Shown: positions 51,370-64,000 of the stretch, in pieces
Layout: each line of letters opens with the position of its first letter
Numbering within the stretch: the stretch's first letter is position 1
Origin: Rhopalosiphum padi
Lineage: Eukaryota > Arthropoda > Insecta > Hemiptera > Aphididae
Length of the DNA: 64,000 nucleotides
Direction of reading: 5' to 3'
Assembly: GCF_020882245.1 (NCBI RefSeq)
Contig: NC_083597.1
Span: 57,018,152-57,082,151, forward strand
Program-made: the position numbers and the translations under genes
The notes under the pieces: model-generated
The model's database searches: none
What the model was told of the DNA's origin: nothing
What the model saw: the letters and a program-made list of their open reading frames with translations, nothing else

Positions 51370-54298
51370 TGTGTAGAATCCATAAACATTCGTTCGTGTC
51401 TCTAAAAAATTACGTAAACTATAAAAATCAACAAACTTGTTTTTTTATCTACTTATTAAAATATATCATATACACCTTTATATGCCTCTCGGCTTTCAGT
51501 AATGTCGTATTCATTTGTCTTTCCGATGCAAATGTTGAACTTTTATTACTTAAATTTCATTTTCGACGATTTCATTCGAATATTATTATTCGTTGACATC
51601 TATATTTATGCTCGTTGGCTAAACTGTAATCATTAATTGTTTACAACCTACACAGATTTATTGAACTGAATTGAACAAAATGTATCTTCTACTCATTCGA
51701 TGCAAAACAATATTACCTACTGCTATAACATATATAGACACTTGCAGACTTTCCGTGTTCGTCGCGTGGGGTTCAACGTGTTTACTGTTTCAGAACGTCA
51801 ATTTTAATGAATATTTCATTTAATGTTATTCAACATCATAATATTATAATAACATAACATTAATTTAATCTAATTTTAGACTCATAAATTACGTAGGTAT
51901 ATAGGAACTGGCAAAAACTCGGTATAATAATATTCTCTTGCGTATATATTATGTCAAAGCGTTGTGCGATTCCTTTACTGTTTTGTACCTACGCACGTAC
52001 ATATGAAAAAAAACACGCGTCAGTACCTGCAACAAACAGTTAGTATATTATAATATTGTAACAACGACCTATATGGTGCACGATCGGAGTTCGCCATTAA
52101 ATCTGATTCTAACGAGACGTAAATAAACAAAATATTTATGTTTGCTTATATATTTTATGTGATGCTTCAAATGTTTATACATAATACATAATATTATATA
52201 ATATTATTAACCCTGAGCGGTACCTACATTATAATGTCACAGTGTGCCGAAAAGCGGAAGTGTTCTATGAAATCCGATCGAAACGTATATTATCATCAAT
52301 CACCACCGTCGCTGTCCGCAACGCTAACATTCGTCAAGTTGCCTATTAAATATTAATTCTATATACACCTACAGATAGGTAAAATATTTCATAAATGGGA
52401 ATTTCGACAGTGTAGAGCACACATTAGTTTCCATTATAGTTGCATTGACTTACCCGGTCGTTTTCCCTGATATTACATTTTAATGATTATATTTCTCCGA
52501 TGTTGTGAACGCGCAGTACCATATATAAATGTTAATACAGTTATTGATAATATGATTTATAAATTATCGATTAAAATATAGTACCGTAAATACGAAATAC
52601 CTATACTCGACGGAATATAATGCGAACGAATGGTCACTGGGACGCGCAGTCGTCAGAATCAAAGATTTGTCGCGTATGATTTAATTTTTGGTGTAGAAAA
52701 GGTATCGTTCAGGTGATTTGTTTGATATTCACCTCGAATCTTTTTACTCGGTGTACAGTTACCAGTTACATACTTATAATCAATCAATAACTTTTAGGTC
52801 ACTCGGGCGATAATAATATGTTTGATATAATATACACCCAGTGGCATACTTCAAACTAAATGTTGATAGTTTAGTTATTAATCTAAAATTTCTAAATTTA
52901 TACCCCCTAAAATCGAAAAATCGAAAACTATACCTAATAACTAATAAAAAAAAGGCGTTTCATAAAAAAACGTGTTTGTGGTGTATATTCCTCCCTTAAT
53001 TTTATTGTGTCAAAAAAGTATTATCCAAACAAATTAGTTTTAGGACCTATTTTTGTGACTTACATGAGATTAACTAGTTGTAAACATAATTTCAGTACGA
53101 AATTAAAAAGTATGTAATAAATAATGACTAATTATTAGTCATTAGGTAATCTGTCATAGTCAATAAATATAATATAAAATTAATTAATTAAAAACAAATC
53201 ATTACTTACATGATAAATGTAGGCAAGGTACAACGCACGTGTTTAAGTGCTGTGTTGGAAAGTGTCTAAGACAAACAATATTACAAAAAATAAGCCCTGT
53301 TGAGTTATGCACATTTCTCAACACATACACGTGTATATTGTTTTACGTTGTCATAAACTCGTAACATAAACAAAATGAAAAACATGCACAAGTCATATTA
53401 TTATGAATTTATTACTACATTATAAACGATATTAAAATTGGTTCGTCGGCCGTTGTATAGGCCTAATTAGGCCACGAATTGCACGATAATTTTGCTCAGT
53501 TGTATCAATAACTATATTGATCAGGTGTTTTATGAACGTTTTTTTTTTTTAATTATACTTTATTGGAAAATAAAAAGTAGTATAATATAACGAATGTTCA
53601 AAATGTTATTTATTATATTTGAATATACAAACCAAAATACAAAATATATTTGACGAAAAACAAGTTACCGTTAGGTGATGTATTCTGCATAATATTACAA
53701 TAGTATAGGTCCTTCGTTAGTGCTGTATAGTGTTAACAATTATATTGTATTAAAAACTAATTAATAAAAAATAAAACACCACAACTTCGTCAAAACAATA
53801 AACTTGTTTGCCTCCATATTATTCCCAACGTTATAATTGTCATTAATTTGTACGAAAAAATACAAATACAATTATAACAATTTTACGAGGTGGCTAATTA
53901 AATGAAAAGAAAAAAACTATGCAGTTGAAGATAAAACAGACATACACATTGTATACGTAATTTATTTTTAAAATTAAATCCGCAATACAAAAAATGTATC
54001 TACAAGATTTGAAATACCTACCTATAATTTTGTACGAAAACAATTAAATTCAGTAAAATACAATATTTATTTAGTTTAGATTCTGACTAGAGCTATATGT
54101 ATGTATTGATTTTTCAATGATGTGTTTTTCTTTGTTATGTAGTATTTTTTTTTATATTGTACCTGACCATTCTTCTGACCTTTTTGTTCGGTAAAATGCT
54201 TTGATTTTCAACTTTCAGGGTAATTTCTAATAAAAAATTTGGATCTAATGTGTACTTTTAAAAGGTTAGAGTAAAAAATTCCCAGTACTGTTTAAAAT

Positions 54299-54330
54299 AC
54301 TAAATAAATAAATAAATAAATAAAAAATAA
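54299..54330 (+). repeat. AAAT microsatellite
   Basis: About seven AAAT units, a common insect microsatellite and a possible old LINE tail. Confidence 0.85.
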
Positions 54331-55639
54331 CCGGAAAAAAATTAAAGTAAAACAGTAATTTTTATGCAGTACGAAGTTTTAACATAATGGATTTTGTTTC
54401 ATTTAATACAACTCAGAAAAAATAACCGTAAATACTTGAAATTTACACCAAGTGATTATATTAAAATTGTCTATGCATATTATAATTGTTTTTAATATTT
54501 TGACTCTTTTGAGCTAGATTGATATTAATAGATATTTGAAATTTTCATTTTTATTTTTAAATTTCGTTAAAAAGTTTAAAAAAAAAATAAACGTTTAAAG
54601 TTCAAATTAGGACACAATTAAATATTTGAACTAAGAAGTTATTTTGTTATGATTTAAAAATATTATTCGCGGGATTTAAAATGTTAACCAATCGTATTAT
54701 GATATATCACGCGTGATGACAATAATATCATAGCAATTATAATATAAGTACTCGATACGTTATTGTGTACAGTAAGTACATGTATAATACGTATATACAT
54801 ATTTTACATAAATCATAGTATAATATTCTCACTTACCGTTCGCACTTGAACCAGCTTCAACCCTTTTTGCAAAACACTTATATTATATAAAACGGACCTG
54901 AAAACAATTCGTAACAAAATAAAAATAAACCGGCATTGGTGACTTTTTTGTTTTGCAAAAGTTTTGTAGTAGGTACTTAACTACAAATCATCGGCAGAAT
55001 ATTTACGACTTTTTTTTTTTCCCACCACCGCCGCGTACAACGAGAACTAATAATGTACATTATTATTATGAGCATACATACAGCATATTATGTACATACG
55101 TACGTACGTTCAACTTTGCCGACGGTATAGAATTTCGCGCGGATGGAAGTCAAATTACACGTCCTCTTGTTCTTGCGCGGCATAAACGCTATACATTATT
55201 GAAGCCATGCCAAATAATGAATGAGTGGAACTTCCTTGTAGAAATAATTATCACCTGCATTCAGCTTGTTGTGTCGGGGGCTTATTTACCACGATATTTC
55301 ACAATAGGTGTGGATATAAAAAATTGAGAAAGTAGGTAACCGCTCCGCGGTAGAGTGCAGTACCTTGTAATTGTCAGGTATTTATTGTTATGCATTATAC
55401 GACGACGTTGTTGATGTGCGCCGTCGCTCCTCGATAAAATAATATTTGACTGCCGAGTGATGGTTTATTATTCTGTGCCACAATAGAATACAATATTATT
55501 TATTTACGCGATAATTTTTTTACGGAGTAATACTGCTTTAATTCTATGCATTTAGCATAATATACGGGATTTAGGTTTTGGTGGTATTTCTATAGTGTTG
55601 TAAAGAATAGTACATATACATTATTAGTGTGCCCGTCTT

Positions 55640-55733
55640 AAGAAAAATCTCATGGGGGGGGGTTACGAAATTATACCCTCCCCACAGTTCTCACCACCAC
55701 CTCCTTCCCGTAATTTACACCACTGATATTATA
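55640..55733 (-). mobile_element. Possible hAT-like element end
   Basis: Read on the minus strand, CAGTGGTGTAAATTACGGG starts at 55725 and leads into G-rich sequence with a run of eight G on the plus strand. CAGTGGTGTAAATT is a common hAT terminus. I found no matching second end or target duplication, so it would be a truncated copy. Confidence 0.3.
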
Positions 55734-55739
55734 CATTTC

Positions 55740-57539
55740 ATACTGTGTGTCAATTATGAATCCATCATACACGACTACCCCCCAGTATCTACCAAGTACG
55801 AGTAAATTATGTATCAATGTATTCCACAACAAAATATAATAAAAAATAACCCGAAATTCGTTGCTATAAATAAAAATACTCACATTTTCTTTCAAAAATT
55901 TTATTAGATATGCAAGAATATTTGCAAATAACTTAGGATAAATACCTACATGTCGAGTGAAATAGTTCTTTTAGATTATATTAAAGTGTATTATATAATA
56001 TATTTAAATTTCAAAGAAAATAAATAAAAACTATAATACGATTTTACATACCTGTTTTTAATAATAATCGTAATAATAAAAATAAAAAATAAATTTATTT
56101 TTAATCATATTACAATACCAATGAAATTCGCAAACAATTTCAAGTCTGCAAAAATAGAGAGAAAAAATGTATTGGCAAATCAATATTGCTTAAGCGCATT
56201 ATTATGAAATGATCATACAAATATATTTTTAAATTCTTCACTCATACGAAAAAAATGTTAAATTATTGAATTACATATTATCGATGATAATTAATGGTTT
56301 GGGCTCGAAATATAAACGGTGGCCATCATAGTACATAATTATTATACTTTTAGTCAATACTGTCTACGTAGTCTATCATCGATTGCCTTAATTAAATAAA
56401 ATAAATTCTTTTAGAATCTATGATTATTTTTTTTTATGTAATATGTCTAAAGTATAAGTATCTATTTTATAAATAGTAATTATTTAATTTGTGTACGTGA
56501 CTTTTTTGACGTGACGTATGATAGCTATATAAATAATAGTCAAACTTATGTTAAAAAAATAAATGTATCAAAACTTTTGTAATATGTACATAAAAACTAA
56601 TGGTTGCATTATAGTTGCCTACGCGATCTTGTTCTACTACATATTAATTACTGATTTAACAGTATTTGCAATTTAATACACAAACAAGTAGACTCAACAA
56701 ATGAATAAATTAAACAACAGTATAACTTTAGGTAACAAACTTGTTTTACAACATTTAACTTTCCTACATTTGTAAACCAAGTGTGTACTTTAAATATTAA
56801 TCTAACTTTCAATGCGTCAAGGTTAGTTAAATTAAATTTATCAATCATCATCACTCTAATTAAACTTCTTTTAAAAATTATTCTCAGCGAAATATGAATA
56901 ATAATTATAGAGTTAATAACATAATATCTCAAAACATGTTTGTCTATTACACCTCCGATTTTAAACTAGGAATACATTTATTTCGTAATCCATTTTTGAC
57001 TATAAATCAATAAAATATTAATTGTAGTTAATATAGGTACCTATAATAGTTATGTTTTTGACTTGAATACAACAGTTTAATTAAATATTCATAAATAAAA
57101 CTGTAATTTATTCATACCCTCTCCGCCCCAGCTCTTGTACTGATAAACTAGTAGTGTGTATATAATGCAATAAGCTTTTCTATTCAAGGAAGATAAACTC
57201 AAAATGGTATTTTTTTTCTATATTTAACATTTGTATAGATCTAGTCTCATTTTTCAACGCGTGCAATCGTTATTCAACTATAAAAATATGTATTAACGCG
57301 TGCTGGTCTATAGTATCAATTTGTAAAATACAATATTTGTTTTGTAACCAGGTTAGTGTGAAAAACATATTATCAATTAGTGTTTAATCGTATTCTGTTT
57401 CGTCGATAATTATTAAATCGCAATGTGAATATTACTTACCATACTGTACGTGTAAAATAAATATATAGGGAAATATTATCGTCGACGGGATTGTGTGCAT
57501 ATAACTATATTACAGTGTTGAACGTATCGCAGTTATTTT
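55740..57539. other. AT-rich non-coding
   Basis: Only short frames without recognisable features. Confidence 0.6.
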
Positions 57540-57925
57540 ATACTGTTCGGATATATCATTACTCGTCGTTTGAGTAAAAGCATGAAAAAACAATACACGT
57601 TCGCGTACTGTGGCCCGGCAAAAGTAAGTCTAAGAAAACTGCGACGAAATCGTTTGTTTTGTTTTTAATAAGGCACAGCTGATGCACCGTGCTCGGCATT
57701 TCGTTTCGATAAAAATAAAACGGGACAATGTGTATACACTGCAGTGCATTATAGGTAGCGCCGGTATTATATTCGCCGAGCAAGAGAATAGGACGAGAGA
57801 GACGCGTTTACGATACACGTATATAATAGATACATTGTATACGCATATTAGTACGATAATAATATAACCGCGTGTACGCGCATATCATAATGGCGAGCCT
57901 ATACAATATTAACTCCCGGTTTCCT

Positions 57926-57934
57926 CTGTGTGTA

Positions 57935-58000
<66 letters not shown>
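57926..58000 (+). repeat. TG dinucleotide array
   Basis: About 75 bases of TG, broken by TGTATG near its start and middle. Cys/Val and Thr/His open frames across it are artefacts of the repeat. Confidence 0.95.
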
Positions 58001-58001
<1 letters not shown>

Positions 58002-58469
58002 CGGGGCTATACCTACGCAAACCGTACTCTGTGCATTGTATACAGATATCTATATATGTAATAATATCGTACAAACGCGTATATACTATACCCCGACGGC
58101 GGCGGCCGACAAAGGTACAAAAAAAAAAAAAAGGAAAAAAAGTCGGGTAAAAAACATAGCATAGAAATCAATTTCGCTCGGGACGGTGCATTGTGAAGCG
58201 TATCGGCGGATACGGCGGATCGCATTGTCAAACGGGCGCACAATTATTACTTTGTCGTATGTCATCGTATACAACGCGATACCGCAAAGTTCCGCCGCCG
58301 CCGCCGCCGCCGACAGCGTCACGACGAATCCGCTCGTCCGTCCACCCGCGCGTAATTATTAAACTCGGCTCTAATCGCCGGGTTCGAATACGCCTTTTCC
58401 GGCGCGCCAATTATTGCCCGACGAGGACATTGCGGACGTTAAGACGGCGAACGTGCCGCGCATTGGCAA

Positions 58470-58556
58470 ATCGGCGTTTCCGTCGAAAAAAAAAATACAT
58501 AAAAATGTTGTCCGTTTCCGCCCGAAACGAAAAAAACTTTCGTTTCCGCCAAAAAT
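58470..58556 (-). repeat. Repeat copy with TTTTGGCGGAAACG
   Basis: On the minus strand: TTTTTGGCGGAAACGAAAG, then GGGCGGAAACGGACA, then a third related word GACGGAAACGCC, spaced about 30-35 bases. The first two align with the copy at 1385-1435. It lies in a GC-rich island, so a regulatory role for the repeated GGCGGAAA word is possible, but common descent from a mobile repeat is simpler. Confidence 0.45.
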
Positions 58557-59408
58557 ATCAATTGACAATCCTACTGCAGTGTTTGACGTGCAAAAACGAT
58601 GTCATCGAAATTTCAGAATAGTCGCGGGAACGGCGATATTACCGTATATTACCGTATATCGTAAGGACGGGCTATACGAAGCGATCGACGTAAAATCGTG
58701 TTACTATTTCCAAAATCTCTCTATAATAATAGACATGTGACACGTTATTGTTTGTGATAATACGGTAACTCGATTAATTATTGTTGATTTGATAATTACT
58801 ATTCGTTATCGATGCAGTGCACTGACGACTTGACTGAAAGTGACTGTAAATATAATAAAATGAGGTGTTGACATCGACATGTGGAAAGGTACTTCGGCGG
58901 ATAGATTCGTTGCCCACGTGTTTTTATTATGTTCTTATAGAAACATTTTTCTTTTAACTTGCTAATTTTAGTAAAACATATAACTGTTTAGTGAAATATA
59001 ACAAATATAACGTTTTTATGTTTAATAATTAAAACGTATTCTTATTAATTTATACGTGTACGTCATATAATTGTGATTTACAATGTTTTTGTGTCGTGAT
59101 TATTATTGATTGGCATTATTAAACAATATTTTATGGTTTCAGGAAACTAAGTTTTATATTTAATATATTTTTTTTTTTTGCCAATTAAGTCTTATTTTCT
59201 GTATAATTATTCGTTTGTGGAATCTTATGTTATAATATATTAGATATGTACATCATGCGTTCCGTCCATAACACAGTAAATAGTAAACATCGTCTACAGA
59301 ACAACGGTACACAGTGATCCCGATAGCCAGTGTACGTAGTTTAAGTGGCGAGATGACTGATATTATTTTAATGCGATAATTATGATAATAATATAACATT
59401 ATCGTTAG

Positions 59409-59414
59409 GTAAGT
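59409..59414 (+). other. Strong splice-donor-like site GTAAGT
   Basis: TTAG followed by GTAAGTAT, close to consensus, downstream of the island at 57.5-58.75 kb. The sequence before it has only very short frames, so it would end an untranslated exon. A match of this strength can also occur by chance. Confidence 0.25.
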
Positions 59415-59699
59415 ATATGTATCGAAAAAACGTCCACACCGCGCGTTGATTTGAAAATCATTCGTCGCACTCGAATATTGTCTTTATTTCGAAATCCTAT
59501 TAACGACAGTAGTACTAATAAAAACACTCATAATTCGTCGAGAGAACGGTTCGACTTAAATTATCGATTTACGTAGAAGGGGAAAAAAACACGTAAAACT
59601 GTAATTTATTGGTAAAAAAAAATAAAAAAAAAAAAACAGAAAAACAATTTCATTGGATGTAGATTGTAGGTAATATTTTTTTAACGATCATCCACCTCT

Positions 59700-60420
59700 T
59701 CGGGGGTGCGCGGATCGGACTCATAAATTAAGAACGCTCCGCAGACACCGCGAGAACGGAGTGCCGAAAATTACCTGTTGTTATGTTTTCGCGCGCCAGT
59801 ACAATAATATACGCATGTGTAGTAACGAGAAGATTTAAATTTCATCATACCGGCCGAATAAAACCCATCGCTCGCCGGACCATAATCTTGGGGCAATAAT
59901 TTTACGACCGCTCCTCGGACAGTTAACACCACGTCCTCCCTGTGCATGCATTTGTATGTGAGTGTGTGTGCGTGTGTGCGCGCGCGTGTATTTGGGACTT
60001 TGGGTGTCCCCCTCTTTCTCTCGCTCTCTCTCTCTCTCTCTCTCTGTGTTTCTATATATTTATACATATATGCTTTCGGAGCCTACCTATCACGTAGTAT
60101 ACTTGACCCTCTCCCTGCCCGCGACCACGGTAGTCCCGCCAGTTTCGATGATACCCCGCTCGATTTTATTCGATTATACGGTGGTTTTAATTGAATTTCC
60201 CGGTGATAAATTTATAATACGCACAGGGAATGGAGGATAACGGCGGCTACCCGCGCACACTTATCCGCCGTCCCGCCGCCCGACCGGCCGATGTGGTCTC
60301 GTCGTCGACTCACAAATATACGGTACCGATAAATACATTTATATATATATATATATATAACCATTGTGAAAACGACAACGCCGCCGTCGAAGGTATAAAG
60401 TCGAGTTTGTAGGTTAGGGA
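59700..60420. promoter_or_regulatory. GC-richer segment with CT and TA microsatellites
   Basis: CpG-rich stretches at 59.70-59.94 and 60.10-60.32 kb flank a CT run (60011-60045) and a TA run (60340-60359). Possible promoter or untranslated-exon sequence. The open frames seen are driven by the repeats. Confidence 0.25.
60011..60045 (+). repeat. CT microsatellite
   Basis: CT-rich run, broken once by TCG; the pyrimidine strand resembles GAGA-type sequence on the other strand. Confidence 0.9.
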
Positions 60421-62209
60421 TTATCAGCGGAAGAGAAAAAGAACCGAATGGAATATTGAACGTATACAGAGTGATTAATTTATCACAACAAAGCCGGTTT
60501 AATTTATTTTTTTTTTTACACGATCAAATCATTACAATACAAAAGTTTTTCAAAAATCTATATAACTAATTCATATTCTTATAATCGGTACAGATTTTGA
60601 ATTTCTAACATTTTTAAACGGTAGATACATCATGATTTCTTATAGAAATAAAAAGTATAATATTTTCCGAGAATTTCAATGTATTATTTCGTTCCAGCAG
60701 TCTCACTACACACATCAAAAATTAAAATTCTAATGAGATAACCATATTGTGTATAATTAATAAATTTTATAACTAATTAACATATTTAATATATTTTATT
60801 GTTTGTACCATCAATCTTTAAAAAACAATCATACAGTTTTCAACCATAAGAACGGATCTGATATTTAACTTGTCCATACCGCATCGAATGCGACATTTTT
60901 ACGTTCGTATTAATATTCAATAACTGAACAATAAAATAAAAACAAACACATTTTTTTAAATCGTGATGTGGTTTATTTCTCTGCCGTTTTAAAATTAAAA
61001 GAATTAAAATAATCAAATCGTTGATAATTAATTTTTTAGTTTTTTTTTTTAATTGATTGACGCGTCCAGTGATGTATAGCTTACGCGATATTTGTTTTAA
61101 ATATTTAAATTAACCTATATCATAATTCTCCCCTAACCAGTCAAATCAAAACCACCGATATAGTGGTAATTTTTTTTTTATTTTTTTTTTTTAACTCAAG
61201 GGAGAAACATCCGTGGTTAGTATTAAAAGATAGAAAACCCGCGAAGAAAAATAATTTGATAATATAATATAGATAGTCGGTGGCGGCGCTGTCGGTTTCT
61301 TTTCATACTTCTCTCGTCGATCGGACGGGGCTCGCGTGGTAATGGATAATTAGATATCAAGCCGATGAGATTAAATAAAAATAAATATACGAACAAAACG
61401 AAAACGATGGGAAAAAAGTGAAACATTTCAAGTACATGATACACAAAAGGAGTGGTGAATAAGAACGAATAATAATAATAATGATAAAAAAAACTCACCA
61501 AACTATTTACCCTTGAGGGTCTTTTCGAAACAAACGCGTGGCCTACCTGCCAACATAATACACTTGTGCATCGGATGCTTACTGCTTGGGTCCCCCAAAA
61601 AGGGTAAATAATTTACCAGGCAATAAATTCAAAAGCTATAGCAGGACGCGAATCAGAAATAATACAATATCAATTATCGTAATTGATTGTGTTTCAAAAG
61701 TCGATAATCATAGTTATAGATCGTAGGGACATAAAATGTTTAAGTACAGTATTTTTTAAAAACAAATAGAAAATTAGAAAAAATTAATTATTAGATGTTA
61801 TTTAAAACATATATTTTATATAGTAACTTACATAACAAACTTTTGTGACTACTTATTGTTTAAATATAATATTATTATGATTGCTATTGTAATATTATAT
61901 TTATGTTTTGATATTTAAAAAATAGATTTAAGAATTTAACCTACACCTGTCTTTAATTATTACGTATTTACTAAAAATCAACATAATATTAAAACTTTGC
62001 ATACTTTTTATGACTAATATTTATTATGTTTATCGTGGTTATCTGTGCGTGTTCTTATGTAAAATCATAGCAATTGAAAATTTATAGTAAATACACTTCC
62101 GTTTGCTATATCACATTTCTATTACCGTTGTTGGAAAATAATTTAAAATATATATATATATATGATACGTTTAGACTCAAATGACCTTTTCTGAATCTTT
62201 TTTATTCGG

Positions 62210-62510
62210 AAGCAATCCGTCTCCTAACCGTATTTTAGGACGCGAGTAGTATGCGCCCTACGCAGTGTACCTACCTATATTACAAGTACATGTACCTACC
62301 TGCGCGTATTATGTATTCGGCTGCGATCGAGCCGTCGCGGTCGTCTCCCGCATACAGTAGTTAGTATAATATTGTTCAGCCGCCGCAGAAGTGGGTACGT
62401 TTAACATTCGCGGGACACGGTCGTGCTTTCGCCGCTGTACGGTAATTAACAGACCTTGCAATGGTCAACACTTTGCATAAACCTCTCGCAGTTAATTAAC
62501 GGTCACCGCT
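62210..62510. promoter_or_regulatory. Small CpG-rich island
   Basis: About 300 bases with elevated CpG (for example GCGATCGAGCCGTCGCGG near 62322) inside AT-rich DNA. Possible promoter. No coding frame recognised. Confidence 0.25.
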
Positions 62511-62807
62511 GTGTATTATCATAATATCGTATCGGAATTCAGCTCGCAGAGCTTGCCCCTTATAAACAGATTAAAATATATTAGTAAGTTTTGGTTCCAG
62601 ACGTTCCACAAACACACTGTACTCGTTCGACCGAGTGGTTATGAACAAAAATCAGACATGTTTTCATTATTGTTGTTGTTGTTATTATATTGATATAATT
62701 AGGTATATTATTATATTATTGCTCTACGGGCATGACAGAGTACCTACATTTTAAATATTTACAATCGTCTTGAACTTGTTATAATAATATAACAATAATA
62801 AGAGGTA

Positions 62808-62840
62808 GTAATAATAATAATGATAATAATAATAATAATA
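62808..62840 (+). repeat. TAA microsatellite
   Basis: About eleven TAA units with one TGA interruption. Confidence 0.85.
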
Positions 62841-62844
62841 CATA

Positions 62845-64000
62845 TATTTAATATACCGGTTGAATCACAAAGATTTACCATATTTTAATTTAAAATTGTC
62901 AAATATTCGTAGTGGTATATTTTATATGTACATACTTCGTTAATTCATTATTATATTATAATGATGTGTTTTTTTTTGTATATATTGTTTATGTTACTAT
63001 AATATAAATTAAACAATTACATGGATTCAATATGTATATATATAAATAATATATGAATAACTGAAAGTGAAGATCATGACATAACATTTTTTTAATATAT
63101 ATACATAATAATAAATAACAATATAATACTATTGATTATATATAAATGTAATAATGCTATAATTTTAGTTGTATGCTAAAATGATAATAATATACTATTA
63201 TAACGATTAAGGACGCATAATAGATTACGAAAATTAGAGTATAATTAGTAATATGTTTTTATATCTTTATCGTCGTTTTAGTTCCTACTCATTAAATGAA
63301 ATAAACACAAAAAAGAATTTTTTTTTATAACATTTTTTCAGTAAAAAATAATGTAATGATACTACTTAATAAATAATAACGGTTTAACACTTTTCGCGGA
63401 AAATGATAATAATACGATATCTATTCTTAATATTAACTTTACCTTTTGACCTGTAATGAGAAAAATAATTAAAAACAGAAGTAAAATACAATCTATTTAA
63501 TTATAATTTGTAGACTTCAAATATTTAACTTTTCTTAGAAAGTATATTATTGGCTTACACGATGTTTAATTAAAACATAATGAGTAATATTTTCATAATC
63601 AAAAATATATTTTAGTTTGAATTAATTTGAAAAACATGAAAATAATAATGTTTAAATTATAACTGAAAAAAATGTTGAAGACGTAACTACAATTTACTTA
63701 GCATCAAAGTCTGTAAGTTATGTTTAGATTTGTAGAAAACAATTTTCTTTGAGGATATGTAAACTGATATGTGACGAAAATACATTTGTCCTAAACATTC
63801 AATCAAATAAACACGTAATTTATTGCAATATATCATTATTATTTACACGCTGAAATATGATAATAGTATTGACGAGGAAAAGAAACATTACCTACCTATA
63901 AAATAAATGTATCAATTAGAGTTCTCTCGAAATCACTCTTACGCCCGACAGCGTAAAACGCTATAACTCCTGAGAATTGCCTGATAATTAAATATATAGT
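62845..64000. other. AT-rich non-coding to window end
   Basis: No frame or repeat of note. Confidence 0.65.

Larger units (their letters stand above)
51076..54950. other. AT-rich non-coding
   Basis: No recognised gene. A CAGTGGCATAC word near 52840 resembles a hAT end but has no partner. Confidence 0.6.
57540..58750. promoter_or_regulatory. CpG-rich island with a long TG array, probable promoter/5'-UTR region
   Basis: GC-rich from about 57.5 kb, interrupted by the TG array at 57926-58000, then very CpG-rich with CCG triplets at 58292-58312. It contains the GGCGGAAA repeat copy. A strong donor on the plus strand (TAG then GTAAGT at 59409-59414) lies about 650 bases downstream and could end a leader exon starting here or slightly later. 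Confidence 0.35.

Noticed and set aside
52841..55725. CAGTGG words at 52.84 kb (plus) and 55.73 kb (minus) as two ends of one hAT element
   Set aside because: Only six bases match and the 8 bases outside the two ends differ.
57808..58164. Frames rich in Cys/Val or Thr/His
   Set aside because: Entirely produced by the TG array.
58414..58740. 108-codon frame in the 58-kb island
   Set aside because: Begins with TTG, has no ATG until near its end, crosses a poly-A run and the GGCGGAAA repeat.

Overview
This 64 kb window is very AT-rich eukaryotic DNA, gene-poor and full of poly-A/T runs, TAA and TG microsatellites and the motif AATATTATAATATTAT. Spliced genes, transposon remnants and the two protein families in the 7-13 kb region point to an insect, and I infer an aphid. 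That is recall plus sequence character, not a database result. No bacterial gene, rRNA, functional tRNA or CRISPR array was seen.

The only confidently coding part is 7.2-14.3 kb, all on the minus strand. It holds a 698-residue single-exon protein (10552-12648) that looks like an animal relative of the Tnp2/CACTA (En/Spm) DDE transposases, with candidate D, D and E residues present. About 350 bp downstream in transcription order lies an eight-coding-exon gene (10184 down to 7266) whose product ends in a DUF4806-type domain. I rebuilt that gene exon by exon from GT/AG sites and matching phases. Its last exon carries a one-base frameshift, so the frame as given stops at 7369 instead of 7266. A strong splice donor on the minus strand at 14211-14216 suggests a non-coding leader exon for one or both genes. 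A complete non-autonomous hAT-type element (13493-14068, 8-bp target duplication) sits in the presumed leader intron. Transposase plus accessory gene behind one possible leader resembles the tnpD/tnpA layout of plant En/Spm and is the most interesting system here.

The rest is intergenic or intronic. It holds a decayed jockey-like non-LTR retrotransposon 3' end (20575-21164), a tRNA-Lys-like SINE (about 26480-26612), and several dispersed repeats: a pair sharing TACCCAGATAGCA, a pair sharing TTTTGGCGGAAACG, and one near 50.7-51.1 kb. GC/CpG-richer islands at about 28.7-29.3, 29.9-31.4, 48.2-49.7, 57.5-58.8, 59.7-60.4 and 62.2-62.5 kb look like promoter or 5'-UTR zones of genes whose bodies I cannot see. 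A few short ORFs, notably a 70-residue peptide with a signal-like start and an extremely basic body at 19600, are listed as weak candidates.
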